Source of the DNA: Paracoccaceae bacterium
GTDB taxonomy: Bacteria; Pseudomonadota; Alphaproteobacteria; Rhodobacterales; Rhodobacteraceae
Direction: 5' to 3'
Assembly: GCA_016124615.1 (NCBI GenBank)
Contig: WGNF01000004.1
Coordinates: 186,001 to 250,000 of the forward strand
DNA: 64,000 nt
Part shown: positions 1 to 9,140 of the stretch, piece after piece
Layout of the letters: every line of letters starts with the position of its first letter
How positions within the stretch are numbered: the stretch's first letter is position 1
Position numbers and translations under genes: made by a program
The notes under the pieces: generated by a model
What the model was told of the DNA's origin: nothing
The model's database searches: none
The model's input: only the letters and a program-made list of their open reading frames with translations

Positions 1-591
1 GCACACCGCGGCCTGCCGCTCTGCCCCCAGAGCTTCGCTCAATTCGCCTAACAATCGGCTAATGCGTTTGGGCGATTCATACAGCACCAGCGTTGCCTGA
101 ACCTCGGCCAGTTCGGCCAGAAACCGCCGCCGGGCCCCTGCGGCCGCGGGCGGGAAGCCCGCGAACAGGAACCGGTCGGAGGGCAGGCCCGCAACCGTCA
201 GCGCCGCCAGCACCGCCGAGGGGCCGGGGGCCGCGATCACCGGATGGCCTGCCGCGATGGCGGCGCGCGACAGTTGGTAGCCGGGGTCCGCCACCAGCGG
301 GGTGCCCGCTTCCGAGGCATAGGCGACCGATTTCCCCTCGGCCAGCGCGCGCAAGAGGCGCGGGCGCACCGCTTCGCCATTGTGGTCGTGGTAGGCGATC
401 AGCGGCCGGTCGCCGAGCGGGATGCCGTGGATTTCCATCAGGTGGCGCAGGGTGCGAGTGTCTTCGGCCGCCAGAACCTCGGCGCTGCCGAGAATATCGA
501 GTGCCCGCAACGTGATGTCACGCGCGGCCCCGATCGGGGTCGCGAGGAAATAGAGACCCGGGGCAAGGGGCCGTGCGGCTGCGCCGTTCAT
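1..591 (-). CDS. rsmI: 16S rRNA (cytidine-1402-2'-O)-methyltransferase RsmI, C-terminus beyond window
   Basis: SAM-dependent methyltransferase that 2'-O-methylates C1402 in the 16S rRNA decoding centre. Reading the minus strand from ATG at 591 gives 197 codons without a stop to the window edge. The start MNGAAARPLAPGLYFLATPIG carries the family's ATPIG motif. It is followed by AAEDTR, SEAGTPLVADPGY (usually SDAGTP) and APGPSAVLAAL, all typical tetrapyrrole-methylase-fold segments. About 90 C-terminal residues should lie before position 1. The gene is transcribed away from an LpoA-like lipoprotein gene, the same divergent pairing as rsmI/lpoA in E. coli. Confidence 0.93.
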   Translation of the reverse strand, partial: MNGAAARPLAPGLYFLATPIGAARDITLRALDILGSAEVLAAEDTRTLRHLMEIHGIPLGDRPLIAYHDHNGEAVRPRLLRALAEGKSVAYASEAGTPLVADPGYQLSRAAIAAGHPVIAAPGPSAVLAALTVAGLPSDRFLFAGFPPAAAGARRRFLAELAEVQATLVLYESPKRISRLLGELSEALGAERQAAVC

Positions 592-680
592 CAATGTCCG
601 CCTCTCGAAAGTTGCCAAGGGTTTGGGAAACGCATAGGCTCCGCCTAACCCGGCCCAGCGTCCGTAGCGAGGAATTTTAC

Positions 681-1859
681 ATGTTTGTCCTTTTGAGCGT
701 CGCCCGCAAGGTCGTCGCGCGTTGCGGTCTGCGGACCGGCGCGCTGGCCGCTGCCCTTGGCCTTGCGGCCTGTGGCCCGGTCATCACCAGTGGCGGCGGG
801 GGCGGCGCATCGGGGCCGGTGCAGGTCGCGCTGCTGGTGCCCTCGGGCTCGGGGGAATCGAGCGACGAGCTGTTGGCGCAGAACCTTGAGAACGCGGCCC
901 GGCTGGCGATTTCCGACCTAAACGGGGTCAAGGTCGATCTGCGGGTCTATTCCACCGGGGCCACGCCCGAGGCCGCCGCCTCGACCGCCACTCAGGCGGT
1001 AAATGACGGCGCGCGCATCATTCTGGGGCCGGTCTTCGCCCAGGCGGCCAATGCGGCGGGGGCCGCGGTCGCGGGGCGCGGGGTGAACGTGCTCAGCTTC
1101 TCGAACAACGCCGACATCGCCGGGCGCAATGTCTTCATCCTGGGGCCGACCTTCCGCAACACCGCCGACCGGCTGGTGCGCTATGCCGTATCGCAGGGCA
1201 AGACCAGCATCGCCGTGCTGCATGACCAGACCCCGGCAGGCGCGGCCGGGTTCAAGGCGATCGAAGCTGCCATCGCGGCGAATGGCGCGACGCTGGCGAC
1301 CGAGGCGAGCTATCCGTTCTCGCAACAGGGGGTGATCGCGGCGGTTCCCGGCATCGCCACCTCGATCAAGTCCTCTGGCGCGCAGGCGGTGTTCTTCACC
1401 TCCGATACCGCGGGCGCCCTGCCGCTGGTCACCCAGCTGATGAGCGAGAACGGCATCGACCCTGCCATGATCCAGTACATCGGCCTGACGCGCTGGGATA
1501 TTCCGGCAACCACGCTGGCCTTGCCCGGCGTGCAGCATGGCTGGTTCGCCGAGCCCGATCCGGGCACCAACCAGCAGTTTGCGACACGCTATACCGCCGC
1601 CTATGGCACCGGACCGCTGCCCATCGCCGGGCTCGCCTATGATGGCATTGCCGCCATCGGCGCACTGGTGCAGGCCGGTCAGGGCGACCTGAGCGCCGGG
1701 GCGCTGACCCAACCCTCGGGCTTCGTCGGCGTGAACGGCATCTTCCGGCTGATGCCCGACGGCACCGACCAGCGGGGCCTGGCGATCGCCCAGATCGTCA
1801 ACAACCAGGTGAACGTGATTGACCCCGCCCCCAGAAGCTTCGGCGGCCCCGGCTCGTAA
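681..1859 (+). CDS. Penicillin-binding-protein activator, LpoA-like lipoprotein
   Basis: Predicted outer-membrane lipoprotein of 392 aa with a periplasmic type-I binding-protein fold, of the LpoA C-terminal/leucine-binding type. LpoA stimulates peptidoglycan synthases. The ATG at 681 is preceded by a GAGGAA ribosome site, and it starts a signal peptide ending in the lipobox LAAC with Cys31. A Gly-rich linker (about residues 36-42) leads to a binding domain starting VQVALLVPSGSG. The reading frame stays open upstream, but earlier starts would bury the signal peptide. The N-terminal TPR domain of E. coli LpoA is absent. The divergent rsmI neighbour supports the call. Family membership is fairly sure; actual PBP activation is inferred. 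Confidence 0.8.
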   Translation: MFVLLSVARKVVARCGLRTGALAAALGLAACGPVITSGGGGGASGPVQVALLVPSGSGESSDELLAQNLENAARLAISDLNGVKVDLRVYSTGATPEAAASTATQAVNDGARIILGPVFAQAANAAGAAVAGRGVNVLSFSNNADIAGRNVFILGPTFRNTADRLVRYAVSQGKTSIAVLHDQTPAGAAGFKAIEAAIAANGATLATEASYPFSQQGVIAAVPGIATSIKSSGAQAVFFTSDTAGALPLVTQLMSENGIDPAMIQYIGLTRWDIPATTLALPGVQHGWFAEPDPGTNQQFATRYTAAYGTGPLPIAGLAYDGIAAIGALVQAGQGDLSAGALTQPSGFVGVNGIFRLMPDGTDQRGLAIAQIVNNQVNVIDPAPRSFGGPGS

Positions 1860-4632
1860 GCTGGCGCCCGTCGCCGCCCCGCAATCGCTCGGCCCGCTGA
1901 TCTGCCCGGCCGAGGTGATTTTCGACGCCCCCGCCGTTGCGGCGGCGATCGGTCTTGCATTGCGGGACGCGCCCGACGACCGCGCCCGCCGCGCCGCCGC
2001 GGTGCAGGTGCTGACCGAGGCCCGCAACACCGGCAATGCCGCACTGGAGGCAGCCTTCGCGGCCCGCCCGCTTGACGCGCGCGAACTGATCACGGCGCAG
2101 GCCTACCTGACCGATGGGCTGGTGCGCAGCGCGTTGGACGTTGCCTGCCGCTACCTGCATCCGCTGGCCAATCCGACCGAGGGCGAGCGCATCGCACTGG
2201 TCGCCGTGGGCGGCTACGGGCGCGCCGAGATGGCACCCTATTCCGACATCGACCTGTTGTTCCTGACGCCGTGGAAGGTGACCGCCTGGGCCGAAAGCGT
2301 GGTCGAGTCGACGCTTTACATGCTGTGGGACCTCAAGCTGAAGGTCGGCCACGCGACGCGGACGGTGAAGGACTGTCTGCGGCTGGGCCGCGAGGACATG
2401 ACGATCCGCACCGCGCTGCTGGAACATCGCTTTCTTGACGGCGATGGGGACCTTGCCGCCGAGTTGAAGGAAAAGCTCTGGTCGGAACTCTTCCGCAACA
2501 CCGCACCCGAATTCATCGAGGCCAAGCTGGCCGAGCGTGCGGCGCGGCACAAACGGCAGGGCGGCCAGCGCTATGTGCTGGAACCGAACGTGAAAGAGGC
2601 CAAGGGCGGGCTGCGCGATCTGCAGACGCTGTACTGGATCGCCAAATACATCCACCGCGTCGACCGGGCCGGGGAACTCGTCGGCCTTGGCGTGTTCAGT
2701 CGCGAGGAATATGAGAACTTCCGCGCGGCCGAGACGTTCCTTTGGGCGGCGCGCTGCCATCTGCACTACATCGCGGGCCGCGCGATGGATCAGCTGACCT
2801 TCGATCTGCAGGTCGATGTGGCGGCGCGCATGGGCTATCTGGATGGCGGCGGGCGTCGCGCGGTGGAACGCTTCATGCAGGACTATTTCCGCCACGCCAC
2901 CACTGTGGGCGAACTGACGCGGGTCTTTCTGACCGCGATGGAAGCGCAGCACGTCAAGAAAGAGCCGATGCTGATCGGCCTGTTGCGGCGGCGCAAGAAG
3001 CTGCATGACGGCATGGCGCTGGTGCAGAACCGCCTGAGCGTGTCGGACCCGAAGGCCTTTCTGGCCGACAAGCTGAACATGCTGCGCATTTTCGAGGAAG
3101 GTCTGCGCACCGGCCACATGTTCCACCCCGACGCAATGCGGCTAGTGGCGGCGCGTCTGGACCTGATCGACGACGAGGTGCGCGAAAGCCCCGAAGCAAA
3201 CCGCATCTTTCTTGACCTGATGCTGAAGCATGGAAACCCCGAACGCGCGTTGCGGCTGATGAACGAACTGGGCGTGCTCGGCGCCTTCATCCCGGAATTC
3301 GGCCGCATCGTCGCGATGATGCAGTTCAACGTCTACCACCACTACACGGTGGACGAGCACATCATCCAGTGCGTGTCCACGCTGGCGCAGATTGAGCGCG
3401 GCGAACTGGTCGAAGAACTGCCGCTGTCGTCCTCGATCCTCAAGGAGGGGGTGAACCGGCGGGTGATCTATGTCGCCCTTCTGCTGCACGACATCGGCAA
3501 GGGCCGCCCCGAGGATCATTCGGTCATCGGCGCGCAGATCGCCCGGCGCGTTGCGCCGCGGCTGGGCCTGAACGCCGAGGAATGCGAGACGGTGGAATGG
3601 CTGGTGCGCTACCACCTTCTGATGTCCGACATGGCGCAGAAGCGCGATATTTCCGACCCGCGCACGGTGCGCGACTTTGCCAAGCTGGTGAAAAGCAAGA
3701 AACGGCTGGACCTGCTGACCGTGCTGACGGTCTGCGATATCCGCGGCGTCGGCCCCGGCACCTGGAACAACTGGAAGGCCATGCTGCTGCGCCAGCTCTA
3801 CCGCGATACCGCGACGGCGCTGGAAACCGGGCTGGAAGACCTGAACCGCGACCGCCGCGAGAACGAGGCCAAACGGCAATTGCGCGAGGCGCTGGCCGAG
3901 TGGGACAAGGGCGAGCTGCGCGCCGAACTGGGGCGGCACTACGGGCCCTACTGGCAGGGGCTTTCGGCCGCGACGCATGTGATCTTCGCCAGCCTGTTGC
4001 GCGGGCTTGCCGACGACGAGATCCGCATCGACCTGCACCCCGACACCGACCACGACGCAACCCGCGCCTGCTTTGCGCTGGTCGATCACCCCGGCATCTT
4101 TTCACGTCTCGCCGGGGCGCTGGCGCTGGTGGGCGCCAACGTGGTCGACGCGCGCACCTACACCTCGAAGGACGGCTTCGCCACGGCGGTGTTCTGGGTG
4201 CAGGATGCCGAGGGGCATCCCTATGAATCGGCGCGCCTGCCGCGGCTGAAGCAGATGATCGACAAGACCCTGAAGGGAGAGGTGCTGGCGCGCGAGGCGA
4301 TGAAGGATCGCGACAAGATCAAGAAACGCGACCGTCAGTTCAACTTCCCGACCTCGATCACCTACGACAACGAAGGGTCGGACATCTACACGATCATCGA
4401 GGTCGACACCCGCGACCGGCCGGGCTTGCTGCTGGATCTGACGCGCACGCTGGCATCGAACAACATCTACATCGCCTCGGCGGTGATCGCGACCTTCGGG
4501 GCACAGGTGGTGGACACGTTCTACGTGAAAGACATGTTCGGCTTGAAACTGCACATCAAATCCAAGCAGGAAGCGCTGGAGAAGAAGCTCCGCCAGGCGA
4601 TCGTGGACGGGGCCAAACGGGCGCAGAGCTGA
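1819..4632 (+). CDS. glnD: Bifunctional uridylyltransferase/uridylyl-removing enzyme GlnD
   Basis: Nitrogen sensor that uridylylates PII (GlnB/GlnK) when glutamine is low and removes UMP when it is high. The 937-aa length fits the alphaproteobacterial family. Domains in order: nucleotidyltransferase with GGYGRAEMAPYSDIDLL (about residues 131-147), a GlnD linker region, an HD hydrolase domain with HDIGKG (about 557-562), and two C-terminal ACT glutamine-binding domains starting near 756 and 864. The start is a TTG at 1819 with AGGTGA upstream, overlapping the preceding gene by 41 nt. An in-frame GTG at 1915 is possible but lacks a good ribosome site. The murJ gene follows after 13 nt. Confidence 0.96.
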   Translation: MTPPPEASAAPARKLAPVAAPQSLGPLICPAEVIFDAPAVAAAIGLALRDAPDDRARRAAAVQVLTEARNTGNAALEAAFAARPLDARELITAQAYLTDGLVRSALDVACRYLHPLANPTEGERIALVAVGGYGRAEMAPYSDIDLLFLTPWKVTAWAESVVESTLYMLWDLKLKVGHATRTVKDCLRLGREDMTIRTALLEHRFLDGDGDLAAELKEKLWSELFRNTAPEFIEAKLAERAARHKRQGGQRYVLEPNVKEAKGGLRDLQTLYWIAKYIHRVDRAGELVGLGVFSREEYENFRAAETFLWAARCHLHYIAGRAMDQLTFDLQVDVAARMGYLDGGGRRAVERFMQDYFRHATTVGELTRVFLTAMEAQHVKKEPMLIGLLRRRKKLHDGMALVQNRLSVSDPKAFLADKLNMLRIFEEGLRTGHMFHPDAMRLVAARLDLIDDEVRESPEANRIFLDLMLKHGNPERALRLMNELGVLGAFIPEFGRIVAMMQFNVYHHYTVDEHIIQCVSTLAQIERGELVEELPLSSSILKEGVNRRVIYVALLLHDIGKGRPEDHSVIGAQIARRVAPRLGLNAEECETVEWLVRYHLLMSDMAQKRDISDPRTVRDFAKLVKSKKRLDLLTVLTVCDIRGVGPGTWNNWKAMLLRQLYRDTATALETGLEDLNRDRRENEAKRQLREALAEWDKGELRAELGRHYGPYWQGLSAATHVIFASLLRGLADDEIRIDLHPDTDHDATRACFALVDHPGIFSRLAGALALVGANVVDARTYTSKDGFATAVFWVQDAEGHPYESARLPRLKQMIDKTLKGEVLAREAMKDRDKIKKRDRQFNFPTSITYDNEGSDIYTIIEVDTRDRPGLLLDLTRTLASNNIYIASAVIATFGAQVVDTFYVKDMFGLKLHIKSKQEALEKKLRQAIVDGAKRAQS

Positions 4633-4645
4633 AGGTGCGGAACCC

Positions 4646-6184
4646 ATGAAACCGATCCGCCTCGTCCGGGGCTTTCTGACCGTTGGCGCGTGGACGCTGC
4701 TGAGCCGTGCGGTAGGCTTCGTGCGCGACGTCCTGATCGCCTCGTACCTCGGCTCCGGCCCGGTCGCCGAGGCGTTTCTGGTGGCCTTCTCGCTGCCCAA
4801 CACCTTCCGACGCTTCTTTGCCGAGGGCGCCTTCAACACCGCCTTCGTGCCGCTCTTTTCCAAAAAGTTCGAGGCCGACGAAGACCCGCGCGGCTTTGCC
4901 GAGGATGCGCTGTCGGGGCTAGCGTTCATCGTCACCGTGGTGTCGGTGATCGCGATGATCGGAATGCCGGTGCTGGTCTACGCGATGGCCTCCGGCTTTG
5001 CCGACGACGAACGCTTTGCGCTGGCGGTCTACTTCGGGCGCATCACATTTCCCTACATCCTCTTCATGTCGGGGGCGGCGCTGTTTTCCGGCGTATTGAA
5101 CGCGGGCGGGCGCTTCATCGCCGCCGCCGCAGCGCCGGTGATCCTGAACGTCGTCTTCATCGCGGCGATGCTGGTGGGCAGGCACTACCACTGGAACACC
5201 GGCCTGACGCTCAGCTGGGCGACGCCGGTGACGGGGTTTCTGCAGATGGGGCTGGTCTGGATCGCCTGCGCGCGGATGGGCTACCCGCTGCGCCTGCGCC
5301 GCCCACGCCTGACGCCCGACATGCGCCGCCTGCTGCGCATCGCCATTCCGTCGGTCATGGCGGGCGGCGTGGTGCAAATCAACCTGCTGGTCGGCCGTCA
5401 GGTCGGCAGCTTCTTTGATGGCGCGATTGCCTGGCTGAACTACGCCGACCGGCTTTACCAGCTGCCGCTGGGCGTGGTCGGCATCGCCATCGGCGTGGTG
5501 CTGCTGCCCGACATCTCGCGCCGCCTGAAGGCCGAGGATATCGTCGGCAGCCGCTATGCCTACAACCGCGCGACCGAATTCAGCCTGCTGTTGACGCTGC
5601 CCGCCGCCGTCGCGCTGATGGTGGTGCCGGTTCCGCTGATCTCTGTGCTGTTTCAGCGCGGGGCATTTTCGCACACCGACACCATCAACACCGCGCTGAC
5701 GCTGGCGATCTACGGCGCGGGTCTGCCCGCCTTCACGCTGCAAAAGGTGCTGCAACCGCTTTATTTCGCGCGCGAGGATACGCGAACCCCGTTCCGCTTT
5801 GCCTGGCACTCGATGATCGTGAACGCGGCCGCGGCGATCCTGCTGGCGCCGCTGATCGGCTTTGTCGCGGCGGCGCTTGGCACCACGCTGGCGGGCTGGG
5901 CGATGGTGGCGCAGCTTTGGTGGGGCTCGCGCCACATGGGCGAGGCGGCGCTGTTCGACGACCGCCTGAAACATCGCGTACCGCGGCTGGCGCTGGCGGC
6001 ACTGATCATGGGCGCCTGCCTCTGGGGTCTGGCGCAGGTGCTTGCGCCGCAACTGGTGACGCCCGGCATTCGCTATGCCGCGCTGGCCGTGCTGGTTGCG
6101 GGCGGCGCGCTTGCCTATGCGGCGGCCTCGGTGCTGACCGGGGCGATCCGGCTGGCCGACGTGCGTTCGTCGATGGGGCGTTAG
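4646..6184 (+). CDS. murJ: Lipid II flippase MurJ
   Basis: Inner-membrane MOP-superfamily flippase (512 aa) that moves lipid II to the periplasmic face for peptidoglycan synthesis. The N-terminus has the family's TLLSRAVGFVRDVLIASYLG and LPNTFRRFFAEGAFNTAFVP segments. About 14 hydrophobic helices follow, including VQINLLVGRQVGSFFDGAIA and LNYADRLYQLPLGVVGIAIG, which are very conserved in MurJ/MviN. The gene lies directly after glnD, an arrangement common in alphaproteobacteria. Its stop codon overlaps the stop of the convergent rhomboid-fold gene. Confidence 0.97.
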   Translation: MKPIRLVRGFLTVGAWTLLSRAVGFVRDVLIASYLGSGPVAEAFLVAFSLPNTFRRFFAEGAFNTAFVPLFSKKFEADEDPRGFAEDALSGLAFIVTVVSVIAMIGMPVLVYAMASGFADDERFALAVYFGRITFPYILFMSGAALFSGVLNAGGRFIAAAAAPVILNVVFIAAMLVGRHYHWNTGLTLSWATPVTGFLQMGLVWIACARMGYPLRLRRPRLTPDMRRLLRIAIPSVMAGGVVQINLLVGRQVGSFFDGAIAWLNYADRLYQLPLGVVGIAIGVVLLPDISRRLKAEDIVGSRYAYNRATEFSLLLTLPAAVALMVVPVPLISVLFQRGAFSHTDTINTALTLAIYGAGLPAFTLQKVLQPLYFAREDTRTPFRFAWHSMIVNAAAAILLAPLIGFVAAALGTTLAGWAMVAQLWWGSRHMGEAALFDDRLKHRVPRLALAALIMGACLWGLAQVLAPQLVTPGIRYAALAVLVAGGALAYAAASVLTGAIRLADVRSSMGR

Positions 6185-6867
6185 CGGCGGCGGATCATGT
6201 CCAGCACCCGCTCGATACCGCCGGGGCAGATCAGGAATGACAGGCCGAAGCCGGTGACGAACCCGGCAAGGTCGGCGATCCATTCCTGATTTCCGCCGAA
6301 CACCAGCCCGAACAGCAGCTGCGCGCCAAGGAAGAACCCGATCAGGCTGAACGCCCCCGACCGGTTGCCGCCGGTCTGGCCAAGTCGCGTCCACAGAATG
6401 AAGCTGAAGCCGCCGATCAGGCCGTAGACGGCCGGGTAGCCCCCGATCAGCACCATCTGGCTGTGCGACAGCAATCCAAAGGCCACCGCCCCCATGATCC
6501 CCGAGGCGAAGAACAGCACCAGCACCGCCCAGGGCCGAAACACCTCGCTGACGTATTTGCCCAGCGCCATCAGGAACACGACAACAAAGATCGCATGCGT
6601 CGGGTTGCCGTGGATGAACATGTAGCTGACGAAGCGGATCATGTGTTCGGCGGGGAAATACTGGTTTGCCAGCATCCACTGGAACACCGGTGGCGAAAAG
6701 GCATAGTCCTGCATCGCCTGCAACCGCCAGCCCACCGCCCCCGCCCCGCCGATCAGCCCGTCGGTGCCAAGGCTCAGCGTGATCTCGATCAGCGCGATCG
6801 GCAGCACCAGCAGCCATACCACCCCTGGCAGCGGGTTCAGCGGATGCGCGTTGTGATCAAAATCCAT
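6181..6867 (-). CDS. Rhomboid-fold membrane protein lacking catalytic residues (pseudoprotease)
   Basis: Polytopic membrane protein (228 aa) with the rhomboid layout: HGNPTH in TM2, a GGYPAVYG segment in TM4 and a WIADLAGF segment in TM6. Active rhomboids need Asn in TM2, Ser in GxSG and His in TM6. Against that pattern this protein shows Val95, Tyr144 and Asp199, so proteolysis looks impossible. The two TM2 histidines (His86, His91) are kept. I chose ATG at 6867 because AAGG lies 9 nt upstream; a GTG two codons earlier has poor spacing. It ends tail-to-tail with murJ and starts divergently from trpS. Function is unknown. A substrate-binding or chaperone role, as in iRhoms and derlins, is only an analogy. 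Confidence 0.8.
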   Translation of the reverse strand: MDFDHNAHPLNPLPGVVWLLVLPIALIEITLSLGTDGLIGGAGAVGWRLQAMQDYAFSPPVFQWMLANQYFPAEHMIRFVSYMFIHGNPTHAIFVVVFLMALGKYVSEVFRPWAVLVLFFASGIMGAVAFGLLSHSQMVLIGGYPAVYGLIGGFSFILWTRLGQTGGNRSGAFSLIGFFLGAQLLFGLVFGGNQEWIADLAGFVTGFGLSFLICPGGIERVLDMIRRR

Positions 6868-6944
6868 CGGCACTGACCTTCGGTTGACGGCATGTGGCGC
6901 CAGCGATAAGCGGTCGGGGCAGCAATTTCCAGACGGAGTCTCAC

Positions 6945-7997
6945 ATGACGGATGCGGTCCAAACGCCTCACGTCGGCCAAACGCGGTTCACGCCCCGGGT
7001 GTTCTCGGGCATCCAGCCCTCGGGCGGGCTGACGCTGGGCAACTATCTCGGCGCACTGAAACGGTTCGTACAAAAGCAGGACGAGGGGATCGAGACGATC
7101 TACTGCCTTGTCGATCTGCATGCGATCACCACCTGGCAAGACCCCGAAAAGCTGCGCCAGCAAACCCGCGAGGCGGCGGCGGGCTTCATCGCGGCGGGCA
7201 TCGACCCGACGCGGTCGATCCTGTTCAACCAAAGCCAAGTCTCGGCGCATGCCGAACTTGGCTGGGTCTTCAACTGCGTCGCCCGGCTTGGCTGGATGAA
7301 CCGGATGACCCAGTTCAAGGACAAGGCCGGCAAGAACGCCGAGAATGTGTCGCTCGGGCTTTATGCCTATCCGTCCCTGATGGCGGCTGACATCCTGCTT
7401 TACCACGCCACGCAGGTGCCGGTGGGCGAGGATCAGAAGCAGCATGTGGAGTTGACGCGCGATATCGCGGCGAAGTTCAACCACGACTACAAGGTGGATT
7501 TCTTCCCGCTGACCGAGCCGGTGATTCAAGGCGTGGCGACGCGGGTGATGAGCCTGCGCGACGGGTCCAAGAAGATGTCGAAGTCCGACCCCTCGGACCA
7601 GTCGCGGATCAACCTGACCGATGACGCCGACACCATCGCGGCGAAGTTCCGCAAGGCCAAGACCGATGCCGGCGTGCTGCCCGACCTGCCCGAGGCGCTG
7701 GCCGACCGCCCCGAGGCGCGCAACCTTGTCAACATCTACGCCGCGCTGGCCGACCAGTCGGTGGAAGAGGTGCTGGCGGAATATGCGGGCCGGGGTTTCG
7801 GTGCCTTCAAGCCCGCGCTGGTCGACCTTGCAGTGGCCAAGCTCGCACCGATTTCGACCGAGATGAAGCGGCTGATGGACGATCCCGCCGAAATCGACCG
7901 CATCCTTGGCGACGGCGCCAACCGCGCAGATGCGATTGCCCAGCCGATTCTGGCGAAGACGCTGGAAATCGTCGGCATGATCCGCTCGCGCCGGTAA
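6945..7997 (+). CDS. trpS: Tryptophanyl-tRNA synthetase
   Basis: Class Ic aminoacyl-tRNA synthetase charging tRNA-Trp (350 aa). It has the HIGH-like [17 protein letters not shown] near the N-terminus, with T at the His position as in E. coli TrpRS. It also has the VDLHAIT loop, the [12 protein letters not shown] and [17 protein letters not shown] segments, and the KMSKS loop as KKMSKSD. ATG at 6945 follows ACGGAG; the frame is open upstream but that extension does not look like TrpRS. Transcribed divergently from the rhomboid-fold gene. Confidence 0.97.
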   Translation: MTDAVQTPHVGQTRFTPRVFSGIQPSGGLTLGNYLGALKRFVQKQDEGIETIYCLVDLHAITTWQDPEKLRQQTREAAAGFIAAGIDPTRSILFNQSQVSAHAELGWVFNCVARLGWMNRMTQFKDKAGKNAENVSLGLYAYPSLMAADILLYHATQVPVGEDQKQHVELTRDIAAKFNHDYKVDFFPLTEPVIQGVATRVMSLRDGSKKMSKSDPSDQSRINLTDDADTIAAKFRKAKTDAGVLPDLPEALADRPEARNLVNIYAALADQSVEEVLAEYAGRGFGAFKPALVDLAVAKLAPISTEMKRLMDDPAEIDRILGDGANRADAIAQPILAKTLEIVGMIRSRR

Positions 7998-8045
7998 CGG
8001 CGGCGTGTCGCACATCGAGCGGGGCGGCTGTGCTAGCCTCGCCCG

Positions 8046-9140
8046 ATGCGGCGGCGGGTTGGTCGAATCATTCTCTGGGCGCTTTACCTGCTGGTGGCGA
8101 GCAACCTCGCCGCCGCTCTGTGGGTCTGGGCGCATTCGCCGCTGGGCCACCTGCTGGTTGCCCGGACGGATGACCAGATCCGGCTTTTGACCGATCAGGC
8201 GGTTGCGCGGGAGGCAACGCCAGAGCGGATGTCGGCCCTCATGACCGCCCGGCTGGCGGAGAGCCCCCGCAACTGGCTGGTGATCGACGCACTGAAGGAT
8301 GTGGCGGCGGAACGGGGCATTGCCTTTCCGCCCCCGGTTCAGGCGCAGCTACAGGCGGCCGACGATGCCGATCATGGGGTCGTGGCCGGGCTGGGTGCCT
8401 GTGGCGCCTGCCTGCTGGATGCGGGCAGTTGCCAGATGTCGTGGGTGCTGGCCTGTCAGGCGCCCGTCGTGCTGACCCCGCTGGGCGATATCGAGGGGGT
8501 GGCGACCGAAAGCTGGCACGCCGCCAATGGTGAGGCGGTGGACCGCATCAACCTTGGCCTCTCGATCGTCGGCCTTGGCTCCACCCTGCTGGCGCTGCCG
8601 AGCGAGGGGGCCAGCGTTCCGTTCGGTGTGGGGGCGAACCTTGCGCGGCTGGCGCATCGCACCGGCGCACTGACTCGCGGGGCGAGCGAGATGATCCTGC
8701 GCGCGGTCGATCGCGGGGTGGATTGGGCCGGGCTGCGCAAGCTGGGCGCGCTGGACCTGCTGAGCGATCCTGCCGCGGTCCGCCCCTTCCTGCACCCCGC
8801 CGCCTTCGCCGAGGTGGAAGCGACGGCCGCCGACCTTGGCCGCGTCGCCGCCGCCACCGGCCCGGCCGGGGCGCTTTACCTGTTGCGGTCGGTGAACGAT
8901 GCCGATGACGCCCGCCGCCTTGCCCATGTCAGCGAGGCGCTGGGGCCGAAGACGGTCGGCCGGGCCGAGGTTCTGGGCGGCCGCCGCCTGCTGCGCTTCG
9001 CGCTTTCGCTCGGCCGCCTCGGGCTCTGGATTACCGGGGCAGCGTTCTGGGCGCTGGCCAGCTTCGCGACCCTTCTTGGCCACCTTTTGCACCACGCGAC
9101 CTTCATGGGCGTCCGACGCCTTCGCCGCGCGCTCAGATGA
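8046..9140 (+). CDS. Uncharacterised membrane-anchored protein with a four-cysteine cluster
   Basis: I do not recognise this 364-aa protein. It begins with a short basic stretch and a transmembrane helix (about residues 8-28). A soluble region follows with Cys119, Cys122, Cys129 and Cys137, which could bind metal or form disulfides. It then has a weakly hydrophobic Gly-rich segment (about 168-195) and a hydrophobic C-terminal region with one or two helices ending in a basic tail. No clear ribosome site precedes the ATG. It lies 48 nt after trpS and converges on the L,D-transpeptidase gene with an 8-nt overlap. GC-rich codon use matches the neighbours, so it looks native. Confidence 0.65.
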   Translation: MRRRVGRIILWALYLLVASNLAAALWVWAHSPLGHLLVARTDDQIRLLTDQAVAREATPERMSALMTARLAESPRNWLVIDALKDVAAERGIAFPPPVQAQLQAADDADHGVVAGLGACGACLLDAGSCQMSWVLACQAPVVLTPLGDIEGVATESWHAANGEAVDRINLGLSIVGLGSTLLALPSEGASVPFGVGANLARLAHRTGALTRGASEMILRAVDRGVDWAGLRKLGALDLLSDPAAVRPFLHPAAFAEVEATAADLGRVAAATGPAGALYLLRSVNDADDARRLAHVSEALGPKTVGRAEVLGGRRLLRFALSLGRLGLWITGAAFWALASFATLLGHLLHHATFMGVRRLRRALR

